This document shows positions 1 to 13,242 of a stretch of DNA of 64,000 bases, piece after piece. Numbering within the stretch: position 1 is the first letter of the stretch; each line of letters begins with the position of its first letter. A program made the position numbers and the translations under genes. Source of the DNA: Isoetes taiwanensis (taxonomy: Eukaryota; Streptophyta; Lycopodiopsida; Isoetales; Isoetaceae); contig JAJEKV010000155.1 of NCBI GenBank assembly GCA_021234155.1, positions 1,170,995 to 1,234,994 of the forward strand, in the 5' to 3' direction. The notes beneath the pieces were generated by a model. That model was not told the DNA's origin and did not search any database. It worked only from the letters and a program-made list of their open reading frames with translations.

Positions 1-981
1 AAATGGTTTGATGACTTGCAGCTGGGATGGACAGATCAAGTTGTGGAATAATGCGACCACGACAAGCATGAAGAGGTAATGGCACGATTCTTTGCATTCT
101 ATGTTGAGAAATTTAAAGGTTTGTGGCATTTGAGCATAAAAATCGAGAAAATAGCCTTGCAATATGTCCAAGGGTTAAAAGGGTTCGATATAGCAATTTT
201 GTCCAGAGCTTGATTTCCATCCATGTATGTTGAGTGCCTTTGTTTCTGGTTTTTCCTTCAAGTATTCTTCATATCTCGAAAGCAACATTCGACATACATT
301 GTATCTCCATACTTGCAAAACACATCCATTTATCGCCTACCTAACTTTCGGGAGAGGGTGGAGTTACATTGTTTGATTTTGAGACATGCTACAAAATGCT
401 TATTCTCATTATGTCAATTTCATTTGCGTGTCTCTTTATCTTGGAGTGTAAATAATCACTATCTTCTCACCTAATGATAACATGCCAATGGCACTTTGAT
501 ATGGGACATTTCCGTGTTGGAGCTCAGCCGCAATTTTGTCCGTGGCCCTGCAACAATAAATTTCTTAGATGGGTCAAACTAAGTCTAAATAAGTGATGCG
601 TACCGGGCTACTTGCAAAAGTGAAGTTGGTTCGGGGGTTTGTTACAATGATTTTGCTTATCCTATGTCGTCTTTGGGTATTTTATTCCATTGTTCGGGTT
701 TGATCAGACCGATGCCCAAGGAATAATTGCCTTCAGTTCCTGGAAAAATAGGTATAGCATAGGAATTTAGCGAAAGCATATCGAGGAAGGCAAAATTGGC
801 TCAATGCATGATGAAAGCTCGTGGATGTTATAATGGATAGTGAGGTTTCGATCATGAGATAGTACCCAACGAGGGGTAGAGTATAATCAAGAGTTACTAG
901 CCAATGGAGAGTTGTCGTGATAACAAGGCATACGAGCCCATTGTTTGCTTTGAACACCAGCCTTCCATGAGGTGCAGTTGA
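1..981. other. No supported gene; decayed sequence
   Basis: No coherent gene is visible. The first ~50 bases read in frame 1 as KWFDDLQLGWTDQVVE before a stop, which could be a scrap of a retroelement gag, but it is too short to assign. The rest holds only short chance frames with no recognisable motif. Confidence 0.4.
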
Positions 982-1752
982 ATGTGCAGAATCAGAAATC
1001 TATGCTTGCATTTGTTGTGGTTATCCCCAAAAAAAGGAAAGGCTTTTGTTGATTTACCAAATGATTGTTACACATTCTCTAGAATCAAAGACATTACTTC
1101 ACCTTCAGGGAGGAATATAGATGGTTCTTCTAGTTCTGTTAAACCTCGTCGTATTCCTTGTAGACGTCGTCCTACTGGATCTAATGTTGATGCAATGCCT
1201 GAGGATCCAAGTGGCTCAAGTGTTGACGTTGTTGGTTCGCCTCCAACTGGTCTTGAGCAAGTTGTTCTGCCTTCTCGTAGTGGCCTCCAAGATGCTGTTG
1301 GCTAAACAGCTCAAGGACACGTATTTTTCTGCAGATGTTGGCCTCGTTATAGGAGTTAGTGATAGCTTGTGCAAGCTTAAGGATCTTTGTGCAAAGTTGA
1401 ATGCCAATGGCTTAGCAGAGGTGAAAGGCAAGGGAAAAGGGAAAGCAAGGACAATTCCTTTATCTCCTTCATGTGATGAGCATATAATTAGTGTGATATC
1501 TGATATACTTACTGAGCTGGGAAATGGTGATGGAGTATCTACATTTGAATTCGTTGGAAGTGGAGTTGTGGATGCACTTTTGAAGTTTCTCTTGTGGTGG
1601 TGTATCTAAAGGCAATGCATCGAAAATGCTACTGCTTAGGTTACGGCACCAAGTCCCGAGAAGGTTCAAATGCTTTTTGGAGCTGTCTCTTCCGCATCCA
1701 GCAGGGGCGCAATTTGTAGTCGCAGATATAGGTACTAGTTCTAAGTCACTCT
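982..1752 (+). pseudogene. UPL3/UPL4-like HECT E3 ubiquitin ligase fragment (frameshifted)
   Basis: The plus strand encodes a stretch closely resembling the central region, after the armadillo repeats, of plant UPL3/UPL4-type HECT ubiquitin ligases. Diagnostic segments are DSLCKLKDLCAKLNANGL, then KGKGKARTIPLSPS and SDILTELGNGDGVSTFEF with VGSGVVDALLKF (about 1320-1590). After a frameshift near 1585 the similarity resumes as LRLRHQVPRRFKCFLELSLP (about 1640-1700). Another frame change near 1290 joins an upstream serine/arginine-rich frame (982-1305), whose relation to UPL is unclear. Intact UPL3 proteins are well over 1,000 residues with a C-terminal HECT domain; neither the HECT domain nor its catalytic cysteine is present. 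I read this as a decayed gene fragment. The family assignment is from memory of the conserved sequence, not from a search. Confidence 0.55.
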
Positions 1753-4700
1753 AGAATCAAAGATTCTTGAATTTGTTTCGAGCTTTTCGTGTTTCTACCC
1801 AAACATGCCATAGTTTGTATTTTCTTATCGCGGATTCTCTCGCTTTACAAAGGAAATGTTGGTTCATATTGTTATGGCAGCCCAGAAGCTGAATATTTCA
1901 ATTTTGATACATAAGTTCTCGATCAAATCCTAGTACAAGTCTTCTAGTGGTGGGCCAAGTCCCCTTTGGTTTTCACATATCTAATTGTTTTTGCAAATCA
2001 TTGTTTCACTCATCTCCTCAAATATATGGCTTTCAAGCGTGTGTGGATCTTGGTTTCATTTTATCCTCATGAAATCACAATCATGTTTTACATTTTAATG
2101 GTTTTACCTTGTTTTTCATGCATCTATTTAGTCCATTTCTATGATCTTGCATTTTGAGGATCTTGTATTCCTTGTTTTGGCTTTTTATCGCGGCAACTCT
2201 ATTGTGCATGTCAAAGAAAAATGTCTTGCATTTCTAAAGTACTCTTTTTCTTCATTTATTTTAGCTTCCCTAACGATTTCCTACTTGAGTCAATTATGTT
2301 TCATTCCATCTGGGTCCAACTATAAAATGTCGCAGCTTCATTGTACTTCCATGTCCTATGTCTTTTTTTTTTTTTGTATATATCCATTTACATTTGAGAA
2401 GACTTACACCTTAGTTTTTTCAAGGTGTATCGCCTTCATCAGCCTTTTAGAAGGTGGCAACAAGAACTAGTAGCAGGTCTTATGTACTCCATGAAGCGTG
2501 TAGAGACTACCGCTTAAACCATGGCGCTTAGTGGTGCTTTGCAAATGTTATTAACAGCCCTCCATGCTTGGCATGCTTTGCATGCTTTGCTTATGGTCTT
2601 TATCAACATTTTTGGTCCAGATATCCACAAAGATGGCAAGATGGCAAGGGATTCTCTTTGTTCCCCATGTAATAAGTTGACCATCCCCCAATAAAAGGAT
2701 ATCTTCTTTTCTCGCGGTTTTATGGAAGTTTTGTTCACGTGGAAGCATGAGTCGCCACTTTATTAACCGCTATACATTAAACTTAGTAGAGGTCCCGCCT
2801 CGCATCGTAAAACTTTTGTGCACTAGAATACTCCTTCATTTCCTTTATTGGCCATCTTTTGCAACCCCGCCATCTCAAGATGTCATATGCTAGAGTAACA
2901 TGGTTTCGTGGATATGTTTTTGAGTGTTGTGAATGCCTCCTTTGCCCTTAAGTTCTCAAGTAGAGATCGCAGATAAAGCCGATAGATTTCACCGTGAATA
3001 TCCCGAAAGCATATGGCAATATCGTTGTTCTAGAAAATGAAAACATATTCATGAGCGCATCGTGGACCAAAATTTGATTTTTAGCCCCTTGCGGATAGTA
3101 GTGTGGTTATGTGATGGAGGCAAACAAAGTATTTGACCAATCAATCGTGATGACTTATCAAGGAGCTCAATGTTTGTAGGTTATGTCCATTTTGGTGATG
3201 TAGGGCCAGCTATTAAGTTTTGAGGACATGGAGACATTGGAAAGTAGTTTATAGTATGGCTTCCAATCGGTATCTTGGTATCTTAACCGCATGTAGTCAT
3301 TCCGCATAATGGATGAAGGTCTCTAGTATTTTAGATCAATGGGACATGGCCAGCTTACCATCAAATAGATCTCATTACAGTTATATGGTTACCCATATGG
3401 GCTGCATTGGATACTTCAAAGAGGCCACACATCCACTGCAAGGTACTTTAGCCTGGACAATGCTCATCGTTTGTAGATTGCATTACAATTGGGAGCTAGG
3501 AGGCCAATGTTCTAATGAACTTGCAAAGCTGAATTTCAGTAGTTCGCACATAACTTTAGTAACTTCTATTAAAGATTAAAGATGGATCTTGGCATAGCAC
3601 ATACATTGTTCAAGCCTCCACCACAATCAGGTAATTTTAAAAAATTGCTACTTCTAGCCAGGAAGCATGATCCTGAATCAACAAGCTCTTATATTTTGCA
3701 ATCCGCTCTATGCTAGTGAATCGACAAGCATTTCAGAAGACAAAATTGAAATTGAAATATAATCAAAATTTAGCTCTCATTTTCTATTTGGGTCTGTTGG
3801 CCTAGAGATTATCATGGAATACAAGGTCAAGGAAACCAAGATGTCAAACGCCTAAATATATTAGGGGAAACTCAATGCAAGTGCCAAAATACTACATGGT
3901 TGGCCCTAAATTTGTGTAAAATGCATATTTGTATAAAAAAAATATCACTATTTTGGATGAAACTATATGTGGAGCTTTCTATGAATGTCAACTCTAGGAA
4001 GCAAATGGTGTTCGCCTGCATTCAAGCCATAGAATCGAGGGAAAATGGTTTTTATATACATTTCTCGACAAAATGTCTAGAAGAGATAACTTCTATTCTT
4101 GATGGCATTTTATAGATTGAACCTTATAAGTTATAGGTTTTAGCCTGTTGTCAACACGGGTTGACAAGATGCATATGCCCGCACTTCATTTTAACAAGCC
4201 ATTGAAGCACAACAGTTTTTTGACAGACTTTTTAGTCCGTGGATGTTGCTTGCTAGACACTGACCGATTGCAAAGATATGTTGAAAGTGAATTTGATAGT
4301 CACATTAGTGTGTTGTTTGAATGCATAAAAGATAGGTGCAAGACATAAGGGTAGGGCAATACATATGGAAATTGCATATAAGGGTTTGAAGGCGGTCCTT
4401 TCATGGGTGGCACTCTAGTTGATATGTGTGTGCCAAATATGGCTCACTTCTAGACGATAACATGTATTAGACAAGCTATCGGTTCAGAGTGTTGTGACCT
4501 AGAACACATTAATTTTCGATATATCGAGAATGGATCCAGCAAGGATTCATGGAAATGCTTTCAAAATATGCAATCGTAAGAATATGTCATTGAGAAGCAT
4601 GCAACTTCAAAGATCTCTATTCCAACGTAAAGATGGCCAATGTTTACAAGCAAACCTCATCTTAAACTTATGTTTGTAAACCACAAAGGCAAGAGTATAG

Positions 4701-6100
4701 ACCATTGATGCTATCTTGTTATGTACAACTATTATATATACACTTATCATGCTATTTGGTGCGTGTTCTTTTTTGCTTATTTTTGTTGAACATTGTTGTA
4801 AACATGTTCAAAGAAACTCGATCTTTCAACTTGTTGTAAATTGTTTTAGTTTGCCTGTTTGAGATAGCAATCCACATGTCTTTCCATGCATTCTTGTGAT
4901 AGCTCTTGTCCTTACCCATACCACATCCTACAATTTGCTATGCAAAGTAATCAAACGTGCTTTTGACTAGTTCTTATCTAAAGCGGGCAAATGGTAAATG
5001 GTCTCATTTTTGCTTAAGAGGCGCTTTTTACGATATGGTTACTTGATAATTCAATGTTGTTTGATGATACACGCTAAAAGATGGAAACAAAATATCAGTC
5101 ATAATAAACTTAGACTAAACAATTGAAGCATGTGCAAACCAAACAAGTTGGTCGAATTATTTGTTTAAGTTGGATGAAATGAACTATAAAAGATCTTCCA
5201 TCACTGTCATTCCTAGATAAGTAAAAAACCAAAGAGTCTATAAAGGATCACATTATCTCGGGACAATAAAAGGTTTACCTTTATCTTTATTATAGATATT
5301 TAGGAGTATCCGATATTTAAGAGTATCCTTCAACGTGCATTTGAATTAACCTTTAAGACAATATACTTTAAGTCCAAAATGTTTGGACCTTATTCACCTT
5401 AGACATGTTTCCACGAGCATTCAAATACATCCTGTAAAAGGACCCAATCAAGACAGTAGCCTGGGATCCCATTTTTCCTCGAGTAGCACTTTGCGCTGGG
5501 ATGTCTCAGTTGTACATGATGACACCTTGTGTAAATGTTCCATTACCCCAATTTGTTGTATATGACCTCAAGTGGAGATGGAACATCCCTGCTTTTGAAA
5601 GACAAGGAAGCATTTTGCTGCACTTTCGTGCCCATGCTTTCTGAGTATGAAGTGGATGAAAACAACAGCTCTCTATAACATCGGTTTTATTCCACTGGTG
5701 CCAGGTACTCCGCTAAAGCACAAGTATTTATTCTTCAACTGGACAGATGTGGAGGGCAAAATTGTATGAATCTCCAAAATTGATAAACTTGATTGATACA
5801 AAAAATTACGGAATCACTAGTTGTGGAATATCATATTGCCAAGCTTTAAAAAAGCAAAAAATTCAACATGTAAAACAAAAGCTTTAGCGAAATAACAATC
5901 TAGACTCTCTCGAATGCAATGATCTGTTGTGCGTGGACAGATCCACGATCGTATGCTTTGTCACAATGATCAAGGATCTGTCCTCCCTCAATTCTATAAA
6001 TTGAACCCTCCCTCAGTTCTATGAATTGACCTGCACAGCTTCGTAAACAAAACTCATGGACTGAGAAAATGACACTGTGTGTTCAAACAAAGACCCGACA
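1753..6100. other. Long non-coding stretch
   Basis: About 4.3 kb of AT-rich sequence with only short frames (largest about 109 codons, cysteine/phenylalanine-rich and without motifs). There are no RNA genes, terminal repeats or domain signatures that I can recognise. A small decayed repeat (repeated GCATGCTTTG) lies near 2570-2590. Confidence 0.5.
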
Positions 6101-6139
6101 ATGACGAAACAGAAACTATGAAAATACACTTTCGCGCCC

Positions 6140-7710
6140 CCAGAGGGCAACCCTCCGTGCGTAGCACCTTGTTTCAACATGCATCATTTAAGCAAATAAA
6201 TGCCAGATGTTCACTCATTCTTGGTTTCTCTTTTGTTGACGATCTTTGCCGATTACTTATTGCTCCAATGGTAAGCTTACAGTATTCCTCAAATTCCTAT
6301 AATGCAACAAAGACTATAACTATCTAAATCTCAAATGCAAGTGGAAATGGTATCACATACATCCCAACGAGTGCTTTTTCCAGCATTAGCTATTGCCTTT
6401 TCAGGTCTTCCAAGCGCTATCCATTGAGGACGCGCATGTCTGATTTGGTCAACATAAGGGCTTAGATCAAACAATGAAAAAAATAGATGTACTCAAATAC
6501 AAAAGAAAGATAAATGCCGATACATAGTTGATTTCGTTTTGTGCATGACTAATAATTGCCAGCTCAAGAGGTGGAGTGTTTGCAGCTAACACTCTGCAAG
6601 ACCTTTTTGAGAACAATCTTCGCATTTTTCTGTGCATTCAGCCATCCCAAGCAACACTTGTGCTGCTACTGCTGAATGTTGACCCTTTATAACAAGAAAT
6701 TCCATTGTTGGATCTGCAAAATCTTTTTCATCAGTCCGTGTATTCACTTTCACGGGGAGAACATCAGCTGGATTGGGATTTCGACACGGGCGCCAAATCA
6801 TACATTCCAATATCTCATCCATATGTTCCTCGTTATAAGGACGATGGTTGAACAATGACGCTTTTCCCTTACAAACCTTGAGATCTCCACCAAGTGTCGA
6901 ATACCAAGTGGATAAAATTTTTCCTATCTTTCTAGCACCTTTGAGGCCTCTTGAGCTACATTCATTTGTTCAGCCTCTGAAAATATCCATTTCTGTTTTT
7001 TTTCAGCTAATTGTTGAACATCAATCTCATTCTGATCTTAACTTCGTCAAGAACAACCTTCTTCTGTTTATCTGAGTGATCGAGAGTATCAGATGCACTA
7101 GACACAATTTTCTCTTTCCTCTTGCGCACAACCTTTGATTGCACAATTTCTTGTGATTCATAATTCCCCCTTTGGATGCTCTCATCTCTATTATTCTTCT
7201 TCAAATGCTCAAGCACACATGCAGATATAATACTTTTTGCATATGTTTCTCGCCGCACGACAGATATTTTACATGCCAAATCAAAGGACGTTTTTATTCC
7301 AGCCTCTTGCAAATTATTGTAAGAAGGTAGCTTCCATCCAAATGTTGCGCATGACATAGCATCTCCACTAATGCTTGCTTCCATTAGACTTGGGGAAAAG
7401 TATTGGAGTTTCAGTCCATCAAACAATATAGGCCTTCTCGTTTTACACCTAAACCTTGTCCAGCTATTTTCATAGCCATCATATTAGACTCTCGATAAAG
7501 CAAGCAAAGGTCATACTTCTTTTTACTTTCCATGATCTCTACAGCCCAACTTGGACTCCTCCCACATAAAGAAGTTCTCGGTACCTCATAGCCACTAACA
7601 ACAATCTTAAAAATTGCACCATCATCATTCTCTTCCATTGTCATTTTGCCTTTTGGTCCTACTTGCTTTATTTCCCTTTGCACGTCTGCATATTTCAGAA
7701 AAAAATCCAT
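6140..7710 (-). pseudogene. ParB/sulfiredoxin-like multi-exon gene relic
   Basis: Minus-strand coding segments run from 7710 down to about 6.1 kb. The first is at 7710-7411, starting MDFFLKYADVQREIK. The second is at 7426-7007, rich in lysine and offset by a frameshift. A third reaches 6586 and holds NPADVLPVK followed by EFLVIKGQHSAVAAQ (6658-6687). That last motif resembles the GxHRxxAA box of the ParB N-terminal/sulfiredoxin fold, with Ser in place of Arg. Two further exons follow: 6460-6361 (PYVDQIRHARPQWIALGRPE) and one starting at 6296 (EFEEYCKLTIGAISNRQR). They are joined in frame across a clean 64-nt intron with GTATGT donor and TATAG acceptor (6360-6297). The splice structure argues for a once-functional plant gene. 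The frameshift near 7430 and a stop after LNDAC suggest decay, or further introns I cannot place. It is homologous to the 55-kb copy (shared PADV(I/L)P plus xHSxxAAQ). Function unknown. Confidence 0.45.
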
Positions 7711-7720
7711 TAGTGGATGT

Positions 7721-8350
7721 TTGCAGACATACGTCTGTAGATAAGAGGCTTAGAACTTGATTCTCTTTTCCATCTTCTTTATTCTAGTTAACTTGATATA
7801 GTGAAGGTCTACAGACATATGTCCAAAAAACAATACAATAAACTAGATAACAAAATAAAACTCGAGGTTTGCAGACATATGTCCGTAATAAGGTCTATGG
7901 ATTGCCCTTTCTATGCACTGCTCACATTTTCTTTTCAAGCTAAACTAGAAAAAAGGCAAAACTAGAAGTATAAGTAGAAGTAATAAGATACTATGCAGAC
8001 ATATGTCCGTAATACAATATTATGCCTTTTTTTCTATGCACTTTCCACATTTTCTTTTAAAATAAACTAGATGAAAATCAAAATAAAACTAAAGGTTTGC
8101 AGACATATGTCCTTAATAAAGAATTATACATTTTCCTTTTCACTGCACTGTGCATGTTTCCTTATTAAATAATCTAGATGAAAAGCAAAATAAAACTAGA
8201 GGCTTGCAGACTATGCATCATCCACATTTCCTTAAACTAGAGAATAAAGCAAAACAAAACTGGGCTTTTACAGACATATGTCTGTAATAAACATTTTTTC
8301 TATGCTATAAAATAAACTAGATCATTTTCGTTTTCTTTTTTGTTTTGATA
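7721..8350. repeat. Array of GACATATGTC palindromes, 5' of the ParB-like gene
   Basis: Degenerate repeats each carry a 10-bp perfect palindrome GACATATGTC within the context TTTGCAGACATATGTCCGTA. Copies are at 7726 (one mismatch), 7814, 7874, 7998, 8102 and 8273, with a broken copy near 8208. The spacers share AAATAAACTAGA and CTATGCACT words, so these are diverged units of a roughly 60-125 bp repeat. The first palindrome ends 16 nt upstream of the ATG at 7710. Confidence 0.7.
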
Positions 8351-8357
8351 CATTTTT

Positions 8358-9566
<1,209 letters not shown>

Positions 9567-9800
9567 AAACTAAACTAGAGCATAAAGCCAAGAAAATGGT
9601 TTTGCAAACATATGTCCGTAACAACACTACATTTTTTTTCTGTACATTATAAAGCAAACTAAAACCCAAAGCAAAAGAGCATGGAAGCCAAAAAAGAGTC
9701 CGTAACAACACCATATTTTCTTTCTCTATGTTGTAAAGCAAACTAGAACACAAAGCAAAAAAACTAAGTATTTTGAAGACACAGAGGTTTATGGACAGGG
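9567..9800. repeat. Continuation of the CATATGTCCGTAA repeat array
   Basis: After the LINE the same repeat family resumes: GCAAACATATGTCCGTAACA near 9604 and GAGTCCGTAACAACACC near 9690, with AAACTAGA and AAAGCAAA spacers. This shows that the LINE split an existing array. Confidence 0.6.
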
Positions 9801-10926
9801 GCTAAGATCAATTGTTGGATCAAATGGACGGTCGAGATTAATCTCTAATTAAAAAACCCCAAACCAATTATCCAATGCAATGGTCAATCACTATCCAATA
9901 ATCACATAAGAAAAGGGGAAAAAAGTACAAATAAAAGGGCAAGCCAAACATCAAATATAACAAGAAAAAGAGAAAGATTACAAGTTGTAAAAATAGTAAT
10001 TTGGGACTCAAGGGACTATTGGCCTCTAGAAGGCAATGCCATTAATATTTATTTATAGAGTGGCAATGTAAAAAAACGGAGGATGGTAGGTATCTTGAAA
10101 ATATTAAGGTCATTATCTCAAAGGTAATATTTGATGATGTGGCAGTAAGAAAAAGAAATGAAAAACAAAGGTAGGTAAAAAGCAAAAAAAAAAGGGGGTA
10201 TTTGAACATGCAAATCTAAGTAAGAAAAAGAAACGAAAAACAAAGGTAGGTTTAAAAAAAAATGGTATTTGGATATGGAAATCTAACAGAAGCAATGAGG
10301 ACACATGATTTGGTTCGGTAGTACACAGGATACAATTTTTTGTTCAGTAGTACATAGGATTTTTATTTGTGTCAGATGGGCTAAAGCAAATCTAAATAAT
10401 CAGCTACGATCATGCTCAGAAATAACAAACAAAAGAAGGAAAAAAAATTGAAATCTACAAACATTTCCTGGACTTTTTGCAGCCAAAGGTACTCGCAAAG
10501 CATGTATTCTTATTCTTGAGATAACAAAAATATTTCAGAGATTTCAGAGAGGAAGAAGAAGAACAAGAACGGGCACCCACCTGGTTTTCGCCTTTTCTTT
10601 TTGGAAGTCATGCCGAGTCATGTTTTGCTGCCTCCATTCTCGAGAAGCCTCCTCCGTCTTCAACAGTCTTCACTTCTTCTTGTTTTAGCCGCTTGATCAG
10701 AGGCGGTGGGTGTAACAGAAAAATCTTTAATGGTTTGTTAAGGAGAATGATGCTATTTTTAGAAATTCGAAATCTGAAAAATGGGCGTCCAAGATTGAAT
10801 CTTGAACCCGAAATCCTCTGCGCTTCTTTCTGTTACAATTCTTTCTTCACAACTTCCCGCTGATTCTTCATCATTTCCGGCTGCACCTCCATCTTCAGTC
10901 TTGTTGGAAATTGAAAAGTTATCTGA
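9801..10926. other. Non-coding stretch with a 75-bp tandem duplication
   Basis: AT-rich sequence with no gene. Two ~75-bp units starting AGTAAGAAAAAGAAA lie in tandem at 10144-10218 and 10219-10288. Downstream (about 10820-10960) a proline/serine-rich frame ends in EIEKLSEASKNIISGCG just before the next gene's start. It might be an upstream exon, but no splice junction can be fixed. Confidence 0.5.
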
Positions 10927-10962
10927 GGCATCAAAAAACATCATAAGCGGCTGCGGCTGAAT

Positions 10963-11297
10963 ATGGCATCACAGGATAATACTAAAGAGAAAATCCAAGG
11001 TAATTTACTTCTCTGCACAGCTCCTATTCAGTCTTAAATTTTGTCTAAAGTCCTATGGCTCATGCAGAATGCCAGCTTCTTATCGATGGAAACATTGTTG
11101 GTAAAGGCATGGTCATGGAATCCTTCGGGAAAATCCATTGCAAGAGCATTGAAGCTGGATGGTGCAAGGTAGAGGTGCGATCCTCATTGGGAGGCGAAAT
11201 AATGCTGCCGAAACCAACTCTTGGAGCTGAGACGGTATCTGAAGCAGTGGGATCATTCGTGGAGTGGCCAATAAAAGATATTCTCTATACTAAAGAG
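10963..11297 (+). CDS. N-terminal exons of a DUF8039/DUF7869-type transposon-associated gene
   Basis: Two exons join cleanly. The ATG at 10963 opens exon 1 (MASQDNTKEKIQ), which ends CCAAG/GTAATT at 10999. Exon 2 starts after CATGCAG at 11068 and continues in frame as ECQLLIDGNIVGKGMV, ending AAAGAG/GTTAGT at 11297. The domain (about residues 13-88) has the pattern CxLL.G..VGKG ... ETVSEAVGSFVEWPIKD. This matches the small domain (DUF8039-like) found at the C-terminus or in the middle of many plant transposon-related proteins. The exon ends in phase 0, and the downstream exon at 17028 opens in phase 0, so both parts belong to one gene separated by an intron now holding the copia element. An earlier start cannot be excluded. 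The role is unknown; the family is generally linked to DNA transposons. Confidence 0.6.
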
Positions 11298-11308
11298 GTT
11301 AGTCCACT

Positions 11309-11370
11309 ACATTCTTGTTTGAAAATTTCTGTTTTTGGAGGAAAAATGGGTTCGTGTTACTCTGTTTTCA
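11309..11370 (+). repeat. Host direct repeat, left copy
   Basis: A ~62-bp sequence beginning ACATTCTTGTTTGAAAATTT and ending TTACTCTGTTTTCA recurs at 16111-16174 on the other side of the copia element with a few differences. It lies outside the LTRs and is far longer than a target duplication, so the intron already held this duplication before or around insertion. Confidence 0.8.
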
Positions 11371-11381
11371 GAGGAAAAACC

Positions 11382-11692
11382 TTTTGGAATATGAATCTAG
11401 TGAGAAACGAATAGAAGACTAGATTGATATCAGAGGAAATACAACAGATACACAAGCAGGCGAGCTCTCAGTGATCTGCGCCTGAGGTCATGAAAACAAG
11501 AAAGATGATCAAGGGTACACACAAAATGGATACTTGTGTCCTCAAGACTCGTCATTAAGTAGTGCTTCCCTTAGCTGACTCTTAAGTGACTGACCTTCTA
11601 ATGATACTGAAAATAGAAACAAACAATAGAATCTAATGATTCTAACTACTTCTTGTTTGATGAGATTCCTGTAATTACTGCTATCTTCAACA
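11382..11692 (-). repeat. Copia LTR (3' LTR)
   Basis: 311 bp. On the minus strand it begins TGTTGAAGATAGCAG and ends ATTCCAAAA. It is identical to the other LTR except for two substitutions (AGATACAC/AGAGACAC and TTAGCTGA/TTAACTGA). Confidence 0.92.
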
Positions 11693-11749
11693 CCCCCACT
11701 CAGTGATTGGAGGAATCTTGGTGTGGCTCTGTTGCAGAATATCCCCCAC

Positions 11750-12301
11750 TCAGAGGCATACCAACTGAATGAAGTTGATGAACTTGGTAAATTTGGGACG
11801 TGCCAATGGTTTAGTGAGCATGTCGGCTGGCATCTCTTCAGTACACAGATATTTGAGAGTGATGATACCTTGTTCAAGCAGCTCACGAATAAAATGAAAC
11901 CTGATATCTATGTGCTTCATGCGTCGATGTAGAACAGGATTTTTGGCAACTGCAATGGCACCTTGATTGTCCACATGAATGGTCAAGCCAATATGGGAGC
12001 TGATGCTGAGTTCACTGCTGAGGCGCTGTAACCAAATGGCTTCTTTGCTAGCATGAGCAAGAGCAATGTATTCCGCTTCAGTGGTGGAGAGAGCAACACT
12101 TTTTTTGCCGCTTTCCAGGCTTATGGCAGCTCCCCGCAAGGCAAAAAATGAATCCGTAAACGGAGTGGCGGTCATTGTGATCACCGGCCCAATCTCAAGG
12201 CCGAGTATCCTACTAGAAGAGGAGAGGAGTGTGGCTTGGTAGAGAAGGCCATGGGATGAACCGCCAAAGAAGGTAGCGGAGGATTCGTTTGAGAGAGACA
12301 C
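11750..12301 (-). pseudogene. Copia RNase H domain and Pol C-terminus
   Basis: The minus-strand frame contains the classic Ty1-copia RNase H signatures: SVALSTTEAEYIALAHASKE, then IHVDNQGAIAVAKNPVLHRR and KHIDIRFHFIRELLEQG, ending near LTKPLARPKF. It degrades the RNA strand of the RNA/DNA hybrid during reverse transcription. This stretch is open, but it is separated from RT by frame breaks and lost sequence. The usual EDG motif upstream is not visible, so an intact enzyme is unlikely. Confidence 0.85.
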
Positions 12302-12329
12302 AATGAGAATGTTTGGGATCTAGACTGAA

Positions 12330-13242
12330 TTACGAGTTTGCACAATAAGGAAAGGAGAGGTCCGGGACGGGTACAAGTAGCAGCAAAATTGAGTAATCCG
12401 AGAATGGTGCGGTAATTGGTATGGATGTGTTGAATGGAGGAGGAGCATGGTGGATCGAATTGAGGAGAGAGACTCCGTGTTCAAGTGGTGTGGCTACTGG
12501 GGTTGCAATTGATGAGGGCAAAAAGGCGGAGAATGTCTTGAATGTATCGGCTCGATGCAAATGGAGAGTTCCTTTGGCACGGTCATAATCGAGGAAATAA
12601 GAAGACATCGAATTGGTTTTGGAAATAAGAAGCATTGGGCCAATGTCTTTCATCAACATAAACTAGGATGACCGGTTTTGGGATCGATGAGAATAATTGG
12701 GATGAAGGACAGCCGGAGAATTTAAGGTTGAGAGGGTCTGATCAAGTTTGGCATACCGGGATCGAAGCTTGCTTGAGGCCGTAGAGAGTGCTTTGTGAAG
12801 GCGACATACTTTTTTGCGGAGCAAGGGAATCAATGAAACCTTGGGGCTGCTCAATATATATTTCTTCTTGAACATCTCCATGAAGAAAGGCGTTGTTGAC
12901 GTCCATTTGATGAATGTGGAGTTTATTCAGCACTGCAAAAGCAAGGATTAGTCGAATAGAAGGCATTTTAGCAACTGGAGCAAAAGTCTCCTCATAGTCA
13001 AGGCCTTCGATTTGAGTGAAGCCTTTAGCCACCAAGCGGGCTTTGAATCGGTCAATTTCTCCATTAGAAGTATACTTGATGCGAAAGACCCATCTGCTAC
13101 CAATGACTGCATGATTAGTAGGCCTGGGAACTAGTGACCAAGTGTTGGTCTCATGGATAGAGTCAAGTTCTGCATGCATTGCCTGTAACCACTCTTTACG
13201 GTGTGCACTATTCATGGCTTGGGAAAAAGTGTGAGGTTCCAA
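12330..13242 (-). pseudogene. Copia reverse transcriptase (broken)
   Basis: 13242-12742 encodes the N-terminal half of Ty1-copia RT with strong motifs: WLQAMHAELDSIHETNTW, RWVFRIKYTSNGEIDRFKAR, QIEGLDYEETFAPVAK, LHIHQMDVNNAFLHGD and LYGLKQAS. Beyond LYGLKQAS the frame shifts and sequence is missing. A remnant near 12675 reads VILVYVDERHW, where the active-site YVDD appears as YVDE. The remaining stretch to 12330 is frameshifted. The enzyme cannot be functional. Confidence 0.85.
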
